Counted from the first letter of the stretch, positions 36,236 to 45,948 are shown. The stretch: 64,000 nt of DNA from Allobosea sp. BK604 (GCF_004341515.1 NZ_SLZF01000004.1:62001-126000), one strand, 5' to 3'. Made by a program: numbers and translations. Notes: generated by a model from the letters alone, not told the origin.

Positions 36236-36269
36236 GTGCGATTATCGCACTATTATTCTGAAATCGCAC
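36236..36269. promoter_or_regulatory. Candidate operator: GTGCGA/TCGCAC repeats
   Basis: A perfect inverted repeat GTGCGA-TTA-TCGCAC (36236-36250) is followed 13 bp on by another TCGCAC (36264-36269). Both lie just upstream of the binding-protein gene at 36218, between it and any promoter. The pattern looks like a regulator array. No regulator gene is adjacent to this operon, so the protein is probably encoded elsewhere. Confidence 0.5.
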
Positions 36270-36424
36270 AGGTTTTCCGCCGATTGCTTGAACCTGTCAA
36301 TTAGGTCGATAGGCGAGGTCGATGACAATTATCACTTGAGCGGCAGCGGCGCCCGGATTCTGCCGCGGCGCCATATTGCCGCGCCGGACGATCCGCCAAT
36401 CGCGGGGGTGGGATCAGCCTGTTC

Positions 36425-36613
36425 TTATTCCGTGCCTCCCGCCGCCGGCTTCGGACTGAGCTTCTGGTCTGACTTGTGTGTGGAAGTTGGGGCCTCGTCG
36501 GGCTCGGGATTGATCGAGACCTTCTTCAGGGAGTCCTTGTCCGGTGCGCCCTGGATCGACCTGACCTTCCGCTCCTCTTCCGGCGATAGCTTGTTTCCGC
36601 GCCCGTCTCGCAT
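36425..36613 (-). CDS. Small hydrophilic protein of unknown function
   Basis: 62 aa (begins [19 protein letters not shown]), rich in Lys, Pro, Ser and Glu, with no membrane segment, signal peptide or cysteine. I do not recognise the family. The case for a real gene is a very strong Shine-Dalgarno (AGAAGGAGG, about 8 nt before the ATG) and a position in an otherwise empty gap between the Liv operon and the SDR gene. It is probably disordered. Confidence 0.6.
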   Translation of the reverse strand: MRDGRGNKLSPEEERKVRSIQGAPDKDSLKKVSINPEPDEAPTSTHKSDQKLSPKPAAGGTE

Positions 36614-36837
36614 GGTGGTGGCCTCCTTCTGGTGGTCCCCCTCGGGGTTTAAACCGATGGCCCGGACCCCTGTTCCGCCTGCCGAGGGTCTTTGCCATCC
36701 TCTCCCTGGTCGTCCCTGAACAGATCATGGCCCGATCGGGCATTGCCCGTTGGCCGCGATCTGTAGCAGGAGTTGTCGGGATCGCGCCGGCATCGACCGC
36801 TGCGCGGCGCAACGCCCTGCTCGCATACGAGGGAATC

Positions 36838-37623
36838 ATGGATCTCGGACTTCACGACAAGCGCGCCCTCGTGCTCGGCGCCAGCCGCGGCCTCGGCGCC
36901 GCCATCGCCCGCACGCTCGCCCGGGAGGGTGCCACGGTGATCGCCGCCGCCCGCAATACCGCCGCGATCGATGCCTGGATCGCCGAATGTCCTGTGGAGG
37001 TGCAGGGGCGCATCGTCGCCGCCAGCCTTGACCTGTCGGATGTCAATTCGGTCGAGACCCTGACCGGCGTGTTGGAACATGCTGGCGGTATCGACATCCT
37101 GATCGGCAATTCCGGCGGCCCGCCGCCCAAGGAGGCGAGGGAAGCGAGCCGCGCCGACTGGCTCGCCCATTTCGAGGCGATGGCAGCCAACCTGTTCCAC
37201 CTGACCCAGGCCTTCCTGCCCGGCATGGCCGAGCGCGGCTGGGGCCGCATCGTCACCATCACCTCGTCCGGCGTCGAGCAGCCGATCCCGCGGCTCGCGC
37301 TCTCGAACGGCGTGCGCTCGGCCGTGCTCGCCTGGTCGAAGACGCTGGCCGGCGAGGTCGCGGCGCAAGGCATCACCGTCAATGTCGTCATGCCCGGCCG
37401 CATCCAGACCGAGCGGGTCGCGGAACTCGACCAGGCCGCCGCGTCCCGTGCCGGCAAGAGCGTCGAGGAGGCCGCCGCCGCCTCGCGCGCGACGATTCCC
37501 GCCGGCCGCTACGGCACGCCGCAGGAATTCGCCGATGTCGTCGCCTTCCTCGCCAGCGAGCGGGCGAGCTATGTGACGGGGGCCAAGATCAGGATCGATG
37601 GCGGCGCGACGCGCGGGATCTGA
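36838..37623 (+). CDS. SDR-family protein lacking the YxxxK catalytic pair
   Basis: 261-aa short-chain dehydrogenase/reductase fold. The cofactor motif is variant ([12 protein letters not shown]), and [10 protein letters not shown] replaces the usual NNAG. The catalytic Ser region is present (ITSSGVEQP), but where YxxxK should be the sequence reads SNGVR, so Tyr and Lys are replaced by Ser and Arg. A divergent FabG-like SDR subgroup with these losses is known. Reductase activity is therefore doubtful. ATG at 36838 follows a short AGGG. It stands alone, with no operon partner. Confidence 0.82.
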   Translation: MDLGLHDKRALVLGASRGLGAAIARTLAREGATVIAAARNTAAIDAWIAECPVEVQGRIVAASLDLSDVNSVETLTGVLEHAGGIDILIGNSGGPPPKEAREASRADWLAHFEAMAANLFHLTQAFLPGMAERGWGRIVTITSSGVEQPIPRLALSNGVRSAVLAWSKTLAGEVAAQGITVNVVMPGRIQTERVAELDQAAASRAGKSVEEAAAASRATIPAGRYGTPQEFADVVAFLASERASYVTGAKIRIDGGATRGI

Positions 37624-37764
37624 CCTGGATCAGTCCGGTGGAATCGGCCGCAAAAGCCGATTCCGCCGGCTGTCGGGAAGGTTCTTCTACTTTCGACGTG
37701 AAATAAGAAAAACCACGCTACTGCCTGTGAATTGATCATTAGGGCCTGCGGGTATAGCTCAGGT

Positions 37765-37780
37765 GTTCGATTTACCGAAC
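37765..37780. promoter_or_regulatory. Inverted repeat upstream of the cys operon
   Basis: GTTCG (37765-37769) and CGAAC (37776-37780) with an ATTTAC spacer, ending 14 bp before the cysH start codon. It would overlap the ribosome-binding region, where no good Shine-Dalgarno is visible. A repressor site or a small RNA hairpin is possible; arms are short. Confidence 0.3.
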
Positions 37781-37794
37781 GCTGACGTGTTGCC

Positions 37795-38634
37795 ATGTCC
37801 CTGGATAAGCTCGTCTCCGATCGGCGCCTGACCGGGCTGCGAGGCGAGCCCGGGGGCGTCGTACCCCACGAATCCGCGCTGCAGGCACGGGCGGCCGATC
37901 TGGTGCGTGCGTTCGGCGCGGCGGATGCGCCGGGACGCCTTGCCGGTCTGGTCGCCAGCGCGCCCGGCCGTATCGTCTTCACCTCCAGCTTCGGCCTCGA
38001 GGACCAGGTCCTCACCCATCTCATCGCCAGCGTGAAGCTGCCGGTCGAGATCGTCACCCTCGATACCGGCCGGCTCTTCCCGGAGGTCTATGCGCTCTGG
38101 GAGGAAACGGAGCGGCGCTATGGCGTGGTGATCCGGCCGTTCTATCCGCGGCATGAGGCAATCGAGCTCTATGTCCGCCAGAACGGCATCAACGGCTTCT
38201 ATCATGCACGCGACGCCCGCAAATCCTGCTGCGATATCCGCAAGGTCGAGCCGCTCGGCCGCGCGCTCGCCGGCGCCGATCTCTGGATCACCGGGCTGCG
38301 CGCCGACCAGTCGGCCGCGCGTGGCGGCGTTCAGCTGGCCGAGGCCGATGCCGAGCGCGGGCTGATCAAGTTCAACCCGCTGCTCGACTGGTCGCGCGAG
38401 CAGGCGCTCGCCTTCGCCAGGAGCGAAGCAGTTCCGCTCAACCCGCTGCATGAGAAGGGTTTCGTCTCGATCGGCTGCCAGCCCTGCACCCGCGCCATCG
38501 CGCCGGGCGAGCCGGAGCGGGCCGGGCGCTGGTGGTGGGAGGACGATGCCGCCAAGGAATGCGGACTGCATGTCGGCGCGGACGGCAAGCTCACGCGCGC
38601 CAAGGCGCCGGAAGCGGCGGAGGCACGCTCATGA
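37795..38634 (+). CDS. cysH: Adenylyl-sulfate (APS) reductase, CysH
   Basis: 279-aa assimilatory reductase that turns activated sulfate into sulfite. The PP-loop-type region [13 protein letters not shown] and the substrate arginines precede two cysteine pairs: CC in KSCCDIRK and CxxC in GCQPCTRA. That CC/CxxC set binds a [4Fe-4S] cluster and marks enzymes that take APS directly, rather than PAPS. This agrees with the lack of an APS kinase domain in CysN below. The stop overlaps the cysD ATG (ATGA). Confidence 0.93.
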   Translation: MSLDKLVSDRRLTGLRGEPGGVVPHESALQARAADLVRAFGAADAPGRLAGLVASAPGRIVFTSSFGLEDQVLTHLIASVKLPVEIVTLDTGRLFPEVYALWEETERRYGVVIRPFYPRHEAIELYVRQNGINGFYHARDARKSCCDIRKVEPLGRALAGADLWITGLRADQSAARGGVQLAEADAERGLIKFNPLLDWSREQALAFARSEAVPLNPLHEKGFVSIGCQPCTRAIAPGEPERAGRWWWEDDAAKECGLHVGADGKLTRAKAPEAAEARS

Positions 38635-39533
38635 TCCAGCTCAGCCATCTCCAGAAGCTCGAAGCCGAGGCGATCTTCATCATCCGCGAGGTCGTCGCGA
38701 CCTGCGACAAGCCGGTGCTGCTCTATTCGATCGGCAAGGATTCCGCCGTCCTGCTGCATCTGGCGATGAAGGCCTTCTATCCGGCCAAGCCGCCATTCCC
38801 GCTGCTCCATGTCGACACGACCTGGAAGTTCCGCGAGATGATCCGGTTCCGCGACGAGACGGCGGCGCGGCTCGGCCTCGATCTCATCGTCCATATCAAC
38901 CAGGATGGGGTGAGGGCGGGGATCAACCCCTTCGCCTCCGGCTCGCGCGTCCATACCGACGTGATGAAGACGCAGGGGCTGAAACAGGCGCTCGACCTTC
39001 ACAAGTTCGACGCGGCCTTCGGTGGCGCGCGCCGCGACGAGGAGAAGAGCCGGGCCAAGGAGCGCGTCTTCTCGCTGCGCTCGCCCGAGCATCGCTGGGA
39101 TCCGAAGAACCAGCGCCCCGAGCCCTGGCAGCTCTTCAACACCCGCAAGCATCGCGGCGAGAGCTTTCGCGTGTTTCCGCTCTCGAATTGGACCGAGCGC
39201 GACATCTGGGACTATATCGCGCTCGAGAACATCCCGGTCGTGCCGCTCTATTTCGCCGCCCCGCGCCCGGTCGTGCGCCGCGACGGCGCCTGGATCATGC
39301 GCGATGACGAGCGCATGGATCTGGCTCCCGGCGAGGTCGTCGAGACCCGCATGGTCCGCTTCCGCACGCTCGGCTGCTACCCGCTGACCGGGGCGGTCGA
39401 GAGCGAAGCGGCGAACCTCACCGATATCATCGCCGAGATGCGCTCCTCGCGCGCCTCCGAACGCCAGGGCCGCGTCATCGACCATGACGGCTCGGGCTCG
39501 ATGGAACAGAAGAAGCAGGAAGGCTATTTCTGA
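38631..39533 (+). CDS. cysD: Sulfate adenylyltransferase subunit 2, CysD
   Basis: 300-aa catalytic subunit of ATP sulfurylase, which makes APS from sulfate and ATP in the cytoplasm. The PP-loop motif [13 protein letters not shown] and the conserved [19 protein letters not shown] block are present, and the C-terminal [10 protein letters not shown] and KKQEGYF end matches the family. It starts at the ATGA overlap with cysH. The last base of its stop is the first base of the cysN ATG. Normal length. Confidence 0.96.
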   Translation: MIQLSHLQKLEAEAIFIIREVVATCDKPVLLYSIGKDSAVLLHLAMKAFYPAKPPFPLLHVDTTWKFREMIRFRDETAARLGLDLIVHINQDGVRAGINPFASGSRVHTDVMKTQGLKQALDLHKFDAAFGGARRDEEKSRAKERVFSLRSPEHRWDPKNQRPEPWQLFNTRKHRGESFRVFPLSNWTERDIWDYIALENIPVVPLYFAAPRPVVRRDGAWIMRDDERMDLAPGEVVETRMVRFRTLGCYPLTGAVESEAANLTDIIAEMRSSRASERQGRVIDHDGSGSMEQKKQEGYF

Positions 39534-41164
39534 TGGGTCTTGCCGCCGAGAAGAAGCGCCAAAGCGCCGCTGCCCCGCTTCCCGCCAATGATGCCTCCGG
39601 CCTTGCCGGCACCGGCCAGAACTCGCTGCTGCGCTTCATCACCTGCGGCTCGGTCGATGACGGCAAGTCGACCCTGATCGGCCGCATGCTCTACGAGGCC
39701 GGGGCGGTCTTCGACGACCAGCTGAGCGCCCTCGACAGCGATTCCAGGAAGTTCGGCACGCAGGGCTCGCAGCCCGATTTCGCGCTGCTCGTCGACGGGC
39801 TCTCGGCCGAGCGCGAGCAGGGCATCACCATCGATGTCGCCTATCGCTATTTCGCCACGGACAAGCGCAGCTTCATCGTCGCCGACACGCCCGGCCACGA
39901 GCAATACACCCGCAACATGGCGACCGGCGCCTCGACCGCCGATCTCGCCATCATCCTGATCGACGCCCGCAAGGGCCTGCTGCCGCAGACGCGGCGGCAT
40001 TCCTTCATCGTCTCGCTGGTCGGCGTCCGCCATGTCGTGGTCGCCATCAACAAGATGGACCTCGTCGATTACGACGAGGCGGTGTTCGAGCGCATCGCCG
40101 CCGATTATCGCGCGGCGGTGAAGAGCCTCGGCTTCGCCTCGGTCCATTTCATTCCGGTCTCGGCGCGCGACGGCGAGAACGTCATGCGCCCGTCGCGGGC
40201 GATGCCCTGGTATGACGGGCCGGCGCTGCTGCCCTTCCTCGAGACGATCGCGATCGCCCGGGCGGAGCGCGGCGAGGACGGCTTCATCCTGCCGGTGCAA
40301 TGGGTCAACCGGCCGGATCTCGATTTCCGCGGCTATGCCGGCACGCCGGTGCGCGGCCGCATCCGCGTTGGCGAGGCGGTCACGGCATTGCCCTCCGGGC
40401 GCACCAGCACGGTCGCGCGCGTCATTGGCGCCGCCGGCGACACCAGCAATGCCGCCTCCGGCCAGGCGGTGACGCTGACGTTGACCGACGAGGTCGACAT
40501 CTCGCGCGGCGATCTCATCGTCGCCGCGGAGGCGCCGCTGCCGGTGCGCCGCGAGCTCAAGGCGAAGCTGCTCTGGACCGGCGAGCGCGCCATGCTCGAA
40601 GGCGGCCAATTCGCGCTCAAGCTCGGTACCCAGGCCGTCAACGCCACGGTCGAGACCCTGCATCACAGCATCGATATCGAGGGTTTCCAGCCGGTGCCGG
40701 CGCAGAGCCTGCGCATGAACGGCATCGGGCTGGCGACCCTGCGCTTCGACCGGCCGCTGGTGGCGCTGCCCTATGACGACAGCCGCGAGCTCGGCGGCTT
40801 CATCCTGGTCGACCGGATCAGCAACGAGACGGTGGCCTTCGGCTTCGTCGCCGCCGAGGCGCGGCCGGGCCGTGACGAGCCGCTGCCGGAGGAGGGAGCG
40901 GCCCAGCGCTTTCGCTCCGCGGCGATCCGCCTGGTCGGACGACGCGGCACGCCGGAGCGGCGGCTGTGGTGGAGTGCAGTGAGCTGGCGCGTGCTCAGCA
41001 CGGCCGGGCTGTTCGCGGCAGCGTTTGCGCTGACCGGGCGGCCCGACCTCTCCGGCGCGCTGGCGCTGGGCGATATCGCACTGCGGCCCTCGCTGCGGGC
41101 CCTGCATGCGCATCTCTGGCGCAAGCATCCCGGCGCGGCGCTACAGGACGGCGCCGGGATTTAA
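39533..41164 (+). CDS. cysN: Sulfate adenylyltransferase subunit 1, CysN, with DUF2061-like C-terminal extension
   Basis: 543-aa GTPase subunit that drives CysD. G-motifs are complete: GSVDDGKST, DTPGHEQYTRNMATGAS and NKMD, followed by the EF-Tu-like beta-barrels to about residue 455. The end is unusual. Instead of stopping or continuing as an APS kinase (CysC), residues about 475-530 read SWRVLSTAGLFAAAFALTG...ALHAHLWRK, a pattern I recognise as DUF2061, a small predicted membrane domain. The whole is one uninterrupted frame. The extension could tether the sulfurylase to the membrane (inference). Confidence 0.9.
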   Translation: MGLAAEKKRQSAAAPLPANDASGLAGTGQNSLLRFITCGSVDDGKSTLIGRMLYEAGAVFDDQLSALDSDSRKFGTQGSQPDFALLVDGLSAEREQGITIDVAYRYFATDKRSFIVADTPGHEQYTRNMATGASTADLAIILIDARKGLLPQTRRHSFIVSLVGVRHVVVAINKMDLVDYDEAVFERIAADYRAAVKSLGFASVHFIPVSARDGENVMRPSRAMPWYDGPALLPFLETIAIARAERGEDGFILPVQWVNRPDLDFRGYAGTPVRGRIRVGEAVTALPSGRTSTVARVIGAAGDTSNAASGQAVTLTLTDEVDISRGDLIVAAEAPLPVRRELKAKLLWTGERAMLEGGQFALKLGTQAVNATVETLHHSIDIEGFQPVPAQSLRMNGIGLATLRFDRPLVALPYDDSRELGGFILVDRISNETVAFGFVAAEARPGRDEPLPEEGAAQRFRSAAIRLVGRRGTPERRLWWSAVSWRVLSTAGLFAAAFALTGRPDLSGALALGDIALRPSLRALHAHLWRKHPGAALQDGAGI

Positions 41165-41167
41165 TCT

Positions 41168-41258
41168 CCGTCATTGCGAGCGCAGCGAAGCAATCCAGGG
41201 GGACGTAGAGCGCTGCCGCCCCTGGATTGCATCGTCGCTGATGCTCATCGCAAGGACG
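41168..41258. repeat. Palindromic repeat family C, copy 2
   Basis: 91 bp, with ends TCATTGCGAGCGCAGCGAAGC and its near-complement ATCGTCGCTGATGCTCATCGCAA, plus an inner CCAGGGGG...CCCCTGG pair. It matches 33933-34020. It fills the gap between the convergent cysN and RidA-family genes and may act as a bidirectional terminator. Confidence 0.75.
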
Positions 41259-41260
41259 CT

Positions 41261-41662
41261 TTAGCCGCCGATCACCGCCGTCGCCTCGATCTCGATCAGC
41301 GCCTGCTGCTCGACCAGCGCTACGACCTGCACCACGGCCATGGCCGGGAAATGTCGGCCGAGCACCTCGCGGTAAACCGGCCCCATCTCCTTCAGGCTGG
41401 CGCGATAGGTCGCGATATCCGTGACATACCAGGTCAGCCGCACGATATCCTCGACGCGCCCGCCGCCGGCCTCGACCACAGCCTTGATATTGACCAGCGT
41501 CTGGCGGAGCTGGCCGATGAATCCCTCGGCGAAGGCCCCCTGCGCATCCCAGCCGACGAGCCCGCCGGTGACGAGCACGCGCCCTTCGGCGACCATGCCG
41601 TTGGCATAGCCGCGCGGTACGGGCCAGCCCTCCGGCAGGATGGCGCGGTTCTGGTTCGACAT
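41261..41662 (-). CDS. RidA-family protein lacking the catalytic arginine
   Basis: 133-aa RidA/YjgF fold protein (VTGGLVGWDAQGAF, RQTLVNIKAVVEAGGG, IEIEATAVI). Classical RidA enzymes deaminate reactive enamines or imines using Arg105 in an ARS-like motif. Here that segment reads FPAMAVVQV, so the Arg is absent, as in the less understood Rid4-7 groups. It sits 51 bp beyond the aminobenzoate-type CoA ligase gene on the same strand. A role on an enamine intermediate of that pathway is attractive but unproven. Confidence 0.85.
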   Translation of the reverse strand: MSNQNRAILPEGWPVPRGYANGMVAEGRVLVTGGLVGWDAQGAFAEGFIGQLRQTLVNIKAVVEAGGGRVEDIVRLTWYVTDIATYRASLKEMGPVYREVLGRHFPAMAVVQVVALVEQQALIEIEATAVIGG

Positions 41663-41713
41663 GAGGGTTGCCTCGATTTGTGGGCTGTTGCAGCCGATTC
41701 CTAATGCAGAGGT

Positions 41714-43357
41714 TCAGGATTCGCCGCGTGCCATCTGGCGCAGGGCGAAACGTTGGAGCTTGCCGGTCGGGGTCTTGGGCAGGGCCGCGACGAATTCGAT
41801 GGCGCGCGGATATTTATAGGGCGCGATCGCCGCCTTGACATGCTCCTGCAACGCCTTGACCAGCGCGTCATCGCCTCGCCGGCGCTCGCGCAGCACGACA
41901 TAGGCCTTCACGATCTGGCCGCGATCTGGGCAGGGTGCGCCGACCACCCCGCATTCGGCCACGGCCTCATGCGTCAGAAGGCAGGCTTCCACCTCCGGCC
42001 CGGCGATATTGTAGCCGGCCGAGATGATCATGTCGTCGGAGCGGGCCTGGTACCAGAAATAGCCGTCGGCATCGCGCAGATAGGTGTCACCGGTGATGTT
42101 CCAGCCGTTCTGGACGTAGTTCGCCTGGCGCGCATCGGCGAGATAGCGGCAGCCGGTCGGGCCGCGCACGGCGAGGCGCCCGGCCGTGCCGTCCGGCACC
42201 TCCTCACCCTCGGTGTCGACGATCCTGGCCTCGTAACCGGGCACCGGCACGCCGGTCGAGCCCGGGCGGATTGCCTCGCGCGGCGCGCCGATGAAGATGT
42301 GCAGCATCTCGGTGGCGCCGATCCCGTCCATCAGCGGCAGGCCGGTCGCCGCCTGCCAGGCATCGAACGTCGCTTTCGGCAAGGTCTCGCCGGCCGAGAC
42401 GCAAATGCGGAGAGAGGAGATGTCACGACCTTCCAGCCTCTCCAGCATGGCGCGATAGGCGGTCGGCGCGGTGAAGCAGACGCTGGCCTTGTGGCGCTCG
42501 ATCGCCGTGACGAGATCCGGCGGCGCGACCTTGTCGGGCAGCAGCATCGCCGCGCCGATCCGCATCGGGAACAGCACCATGCCGCCGAGCCCGAAGGTGA
42601 AGGCGAGCGGCGGCGAGCCGATGAAGCGGTCATCGGGCGCGGCCTTCAGCACGCGCGCGCCATAGCAGTCGCAGATCGCCAGCAGGTCCTGATGGAAATG
42701 CATCGTGCCCTTGGGCTCGCCGGTCGTGCCCGAGGTGAAGCCGATCAGGCAGACATCGTCGCGGGCCGTGTCGGCGGCCTCGAAATGCTCGTAGCCGTCC
42801 TGCGCGACCAGTGCTTCGAGATCCGCCTGCGTGCCACCGCCCCAGCTGACGATGCGCTGGAGCTCCGGCGCCAGCTTCTGCGCCGCTTTGAGGTCGTCGA
42901 CAAGGCGGTGGTCGCAGAGCGCCAGCGCGATCTGCGCCTTGCGGATCGGATAGGCGAGCTCGCCCGCCCGCAGCATCGGCATGGTCGCGACCACGACGCC
43001 ACCCGCCTTGATCGCCGCGAGATAGGCAGCGACCATCATCGGCGTATTGGCGGCGCGCAGCAGCACGCGATTGCCCGGCACGAGCCCGAGATCGCGCACC
43101 AGCACATTGGCGATGCGGTTCACCTGCTCGGCGAGCTCGGCATAGCTCCAGCTCGCATGGTCGGAGACGATCGCGGTGCGCTCACCGCGCCCTTCCGCGA
43201 CATGGCGATCGAGCAGTTCTGTGACGGCGTTCAGCCGGTCAGGATAATCCAGTCCGGCTTCGGCCAGGCGCAACTGCGGCCAGGTTTCGCGCGGCGGCAG
43301 GTTGTCCCGCGCAAAGCTGTCCGAGTGTCCCGACCGCACGAAATTGGCGGTGTCCAT
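41714..43357 (-). CDS. Aromatic acid-CoA ligase (2-aminobenzoate-CoA ligase type)
   Basis: 547-aa AMP-forming acyl-CoA synthetase. The P-loop-like motif GFTSGTTGEPKGTMHFH, ATP/AMP motifs GIGATEML and WNITGDTYLRD, and the C-terminal lysine in KTPTGKLQR are intact. It belongs to the benzoate-CoA ligase branch by the PPLAFTFGLGG and GYNIAGPEVE patterns. The neighbours, above all the fused monooxygenase/reductase at 46948, point to 2-aminobenzoate (anthranilate) as substrate; salicylate is the main alternative. One bp separates it from the acyl-CoA dehydrogenase gene upstream. Confidence 0.87.
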   Translation of the reverse strand: MDTANFVRSGHSDSFARDNLPPRETWPQLRLAEAGLDYPDRLNAVTELLDRHVAEGRGERTAIVSDHASWSYAELAEQVNRIANVLVRDLGLVPGNRVLLRAANTPMMVAAYLAAIKAGGVVVATMPMLRAGELAYPIRKAQIALALCDHRLVDDLKAAQKLAPELQRIVSWGGGTQADLEALVAQDGYEHFEAADTARDDVCLIGFTSGTTGEPKGTMHFHQDLLAICDCYGARVLKAAPDDRFIGSPPLAFTFGLGGMVLFPMRIGAAMLLPDKVAPPDLVTAIERHKASVCFTAPTAYRAMLERLEGRDISSLRICVSAGETLPKATFDAWQAATGLPLMDGIGATEMLHIFIGAPREAIRPGSTGVPVPGYEARIVDTEGEEVPDGTAGRLAVRGPTGCRYLADARQANYVQNGWNITGDTYLRDADGYFWYQARSDDMIISAGYNIAGPEVEACLLTHEAVAECGVVGAPCPDRGQIVKAYVVLRERRRGDDALVKALQEHVKAAIAPYKYPRAIEFVAALPKTPTGKLQRFALRQMARGES

Positions 43358-43358
43358 C

Positions 43359-44573
43359 TCATTCCCCTGGCTTTTTGCCTTGTGTCTTCAACAGGTCGCG
43401 CGCGATCACGACCTTTTGCACCTCGCTGGCGCCCTCGTAGATGCGCAGCGCCCTGATCTCCCGATAGAGCTCCTCGACCTTCACGCCCCTGGTCACGCCG
43501 AGCCCGCCATGGATCTGCACGGCGCGGTCGATGACGCGCTGCGCATTCTCGGTGGCGACGAGCTTGGCGAGCGCCGCCTCGCGGGTGACGCGGGCCGCGC
43601 CGCGATCCTTGGTCCAGGCGGCGCGGTAGACGAGGAGGGCGGCGGCATCGACCTCGGCCGCGCTTTCGGCGATGGCGGCCTGCGAGAGTTGCAGGTCACC
43701 GAGCGTGCCGCCGAACAGTTTTCGGCCATTGGCCTGGACGAGCGTCTCGTGCAGCGCGCGCCTGGCGAAGCCGAGCGCCGCAGCGCCGACCGTCGAGCGG
43801 AATATGTCGAGCGTCGCCATTGCCACCTTGAAGCCGTCGCCGGGACCGCCGATGCGGTTCTCGGCCGGGATGCGGCAGGCGTCGAAGCGCAAGGTCGCGA
43901 GCGGGTGCGGCGCGATCACGTCGATGCGCTCGGTCACGCTCAGGCCCGGCGTGTCGGCCTCGACGAGGTAGGCGGAAAGGCCGCGCGCGCCTGGCGCCTC
44001 GCCGCTGCGGGCGAAGACGACGTAATGGTCGGCGATGCCGCCATTCGAGATCCAGGTCTTCTCGCCGTCGATGCGCACATGCGTATTGCCGTCCGGCGTC
44101 GCGGTGGTCGCCATCGCGGCGACGTCCGAGCCTGCCTCCTTCTCCGACAGCGCGAAGGCGGCGATACGCCTGCCGTCGCGCACGCCGGGCAGGATGCGCT
44201 GCTTCATCGCCTCCGGGCCGGCGATGCTGATCGAGCCGGTGCCGAGTCCCTGCATGGCGAAGGCGAAATCGGCGAGTCCGTCGCGGGCAGCCAGCGTCTC
44301 GCGAGCGAGGCAGAGCGTGCGGACGTCGAGGGCCTCGGAAAGCCCGCCATGGGCGGCAGGCACCACCGCCTTGAGGAAGCCGGCTTCGCCGAGTGCCTTC
44401 ACCCGTGCGCGGCAGGCTTCGTCGACATCGTCATGCGGCAGGTCGGGCAGGGTGGCATCGGCCCAATCGGCGAGTTGCCTGGCGAAGGCGCGCTGGCGAT
44501 CCTCGAAGAACGGCCAGTCTAGCGTGTCGCCGAGGATGCCGAGGCCGAGAGGGGCGACGCCGGGCGCTGCCAT
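43359..44573 (-). CDS. Acyl-CoA dehydrogenase family protein
   Basis: 404-aa FAD enzyme of the acyl-CoA dehydrogenase fold. Recognisable blocks are [31 protein letters not shown], the C-terminal [34 protein letters not shown], with the catalytic Glu expected in YEGASE. It would oxidise a ring-derived or dicarboxyl-like CoA thioester in the aminobenzoate-type pathway. The ATG at 44573 lies 1 bp after the hydratase stop and is preferred to a longer frame reaching 44633. Confidence 0.9.
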   Translation of the reverse strand: MAAPGVAPLGLGILGDTLDWPFFEDRQRAFARQLADWADATLPDLPHDDVDEACRARVKALGEAGFLKAVVPAAHGGLSEALDVRTLCLARETLAARDGLADFAFAMQGLGTGSISIAGPEAMKQRILPGVRDGRRIAAFALSEKEAGSDVAAMATTATPDGNTHVRIDGEKTWISNGGIADHYVVFARSGEAPGARGLSAYLVEADTPGLSVTERIDVIAPHPLATLRFDACRIPAENRIGGPGDGFKVAMATLDIFRSTVGAAALGFARRALHETLVQANGRKLFGGTLGDLQLSQAAIAESAAEVDAAALLVYRAAWTKDRGAARVTREAALAKLVATENAQRVIDRAVQIHGGLGVTRGVKVEELYREIRALRIYEGASEVQKVVIARDLLKTQGKKPGE

Positions 44574-44574
44574 C

Positions 44575-45408
44575 TCAGTTGCCCTCGAAGACCGGCTTCT
44601 GCTTGGCGGCAAAGGCGTGATAGGCGCGGGCAAAATCCTCGGTCTGCATGCACAGCGCCTGCGCCACCGCCTCGGCCTCGATCGCCGATTCGACCGACAT
44701 CGCCCATTCCATTTCGAGCATGCGCTTGGTCATGGCGTTGGCGAAGGTCGGTCCATCCGCCAGCTCGGCGGCGAGCGCCTGCGCCTCCGACAGCGCGGCC
44801 TCCTTGGCGACGAGCCGGTTGAGAAAACCCCAGCGCTCGGCTTCCTCGCCCCTGAGCACGCGGCCGGTATAGAGCAACTCTGCGGCCCGGCCCTGGCCGA
44901 TGATCCGCGGCAGCATCGCGCAGGCGCCCATGTCGCAGCCGGCCAGGCCGACACGGTTGAACAGGAAGGCGATCTTGGTCTCGGCCGTGCCGAGCCGGAT
45001 ATCCGAGGCCATCGCCATGATCGCGCCGGCGCCGGCGCAGACCCCGTCGATCGCGGCGACGATTGGCTGCGGGCAGGCCCGCATCGCCTTGACCAGCTCG
45101 CCGGTCATCCGGGTGAACTTCAACAGGTCCTTGGTTTCCATCGCGACCAGCGGCCCGATGATCTCGAACACGTCGCCGCCCGAGGAGAAATTGCCACCGG
45201 CGCCGGTGACGACGATCGCCTTGACCTGTTCCTCCTTTTGCGCGGCGAGGAAGAAATCGGTCAGCTCGCGATAGCTCTCGAAGGTGAGCGGGTTCTTCTT
45301 CTCCGGCCGGTTCAGCGTCACGGTCGCGAGCTTGCCGGTGACCGAAAGCTGGAAATGCCCCGGCGTGAAATCGGCGAGCGGCAGGATCGTGGCGTTGGCG
45401 GCGCTCAT
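44575..45408 (-). CDS. Enoyl-CoA hydratase/isomerase family protein (aminobenzoate-type cluster)
   Basis: 277-aa crotonase-fold enzyme, with oxyanion-hole segments [10 protein letters not shown] and [15 protein letters not shown]. The long N-terminus and [13 protein letters not shown] block match hydratases found in CoA-dependent aromatic degradation clusters. It probably works in the beta-oxidation-like steps after ring reduction. The ATG overlaps the MarR gene stop by 4 nt, and the next gene starts 1 bp after its own stop. Confidence 0.9.
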   Translation of the reverse strand: MSAANATILPLADFTPGHFQLSVTGKLATVTLNRPEKKNPLTFESYRELTDFFLAAQKEEQVKAIVVTGAGGNFSSGGDVFEIIGPLVAMETKDLLKFTRMTGELVKAMRACPQPIVAAIDGVCAGAGAIMAMASDIRLGTAETKIAFLFNRVGLAGCDMGACAMLPRIIGQGRAAELLYTGRVLRGEEAERWGFLNRLVAKEAALSEAQALAAELADGPTFANAMTKRMLEMEWAMSVESAIEAEAVAQALCMQTEDFARAYHAFAAKQKPVFEGN

Positions 45409-45947
45409 GCGCTGTCTCCCTCGCCATTCGCCTCATCGGCGCGGCGCTTGATGGCCTGGTGCAGCGAGGCCTTGGTCTGGCCGAGTAGGCGGAACAGCTG
45501 GGCGAGCTCGGGCTGGTCGAGCCCGGCGAAAAGCTCGGCGATCCAGCCCTCGTGCCGTTCGGCCATGGCCTTGAAGCTCCTGCGGCCGAGCGGGGTCAGG
45601 GTCAGCACCTGAACGCGCCGGTCCTGCGCCGCCGGGCGCTTGTCGACGAGCCCATCCGCCAGCAGCCCGGCGACGACGGCGGTGACATTGCCGTTCGAGA
45701 CCATCAGCCGCTGCGAGACCTCGCCGACCGTCATGCCCGCCGTCGATTTTTCGAGCTGCGCCATCAGGTCGAAGCGCGGCAGCGTCGTCTTGAACTCCTC
45801 GCGCAGGCGGTTGCGAATCTCGGTCTCGATCAGGGTCGAGCAGGTCAGCAGCCGCAGCCAGAGCCGCAGTTCGTCCTTGTGGTCGCCGGGGCGCTCATTG
45901 GCCTTGGTCTCGCGGTCGAGCACGAAGCCGGGGGCGGGCGTTTCCAT
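45405..45947 (-). CDS. MarR-family transcriptional regulator
   Basis: 180 aa. The winged-helix core is clear ([63 protein letters not shown]), flanked by dimerisation helices. The ATG at 45947 has GGGGAG 8 nt upstream; an ATG at 45965 has none. MarR proteins in CoA-dependent aromatic clusters usually repress until the aryl-CoA ester binds. The paired TTTAGGTCTAAA-like sites at 46733 and 46889 are its likely operators. Co-transcribed with the SDR and hydratase genes. Confidence 0.92.
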   Translation of the reverse strand: METPAPGFVLDRETKANERPGDHKDELRLWLRLLTCSTLIETEIRNRLREEFKTTLPRFDLMAQLEKSTAGMTVGEVSQRLMVSNGNVTAVVAGLLADGLVDKRPAAQDRRVQVLTLTPLGRRSFKAMAERHEGWIAELFAGLDQPELAQLFRLLGQTKASLHQAIKRRADEANGEGDSA

Positions 45948-45948
45948 C

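Noticed and set aside
37633..37794. Riboswitch (SAM type) upstream of cysH
   Set aside because: The leader is short and no conserved riboswitch core or terminator hairpin could be recognised; only a 5-bp inverted repeat was seen.
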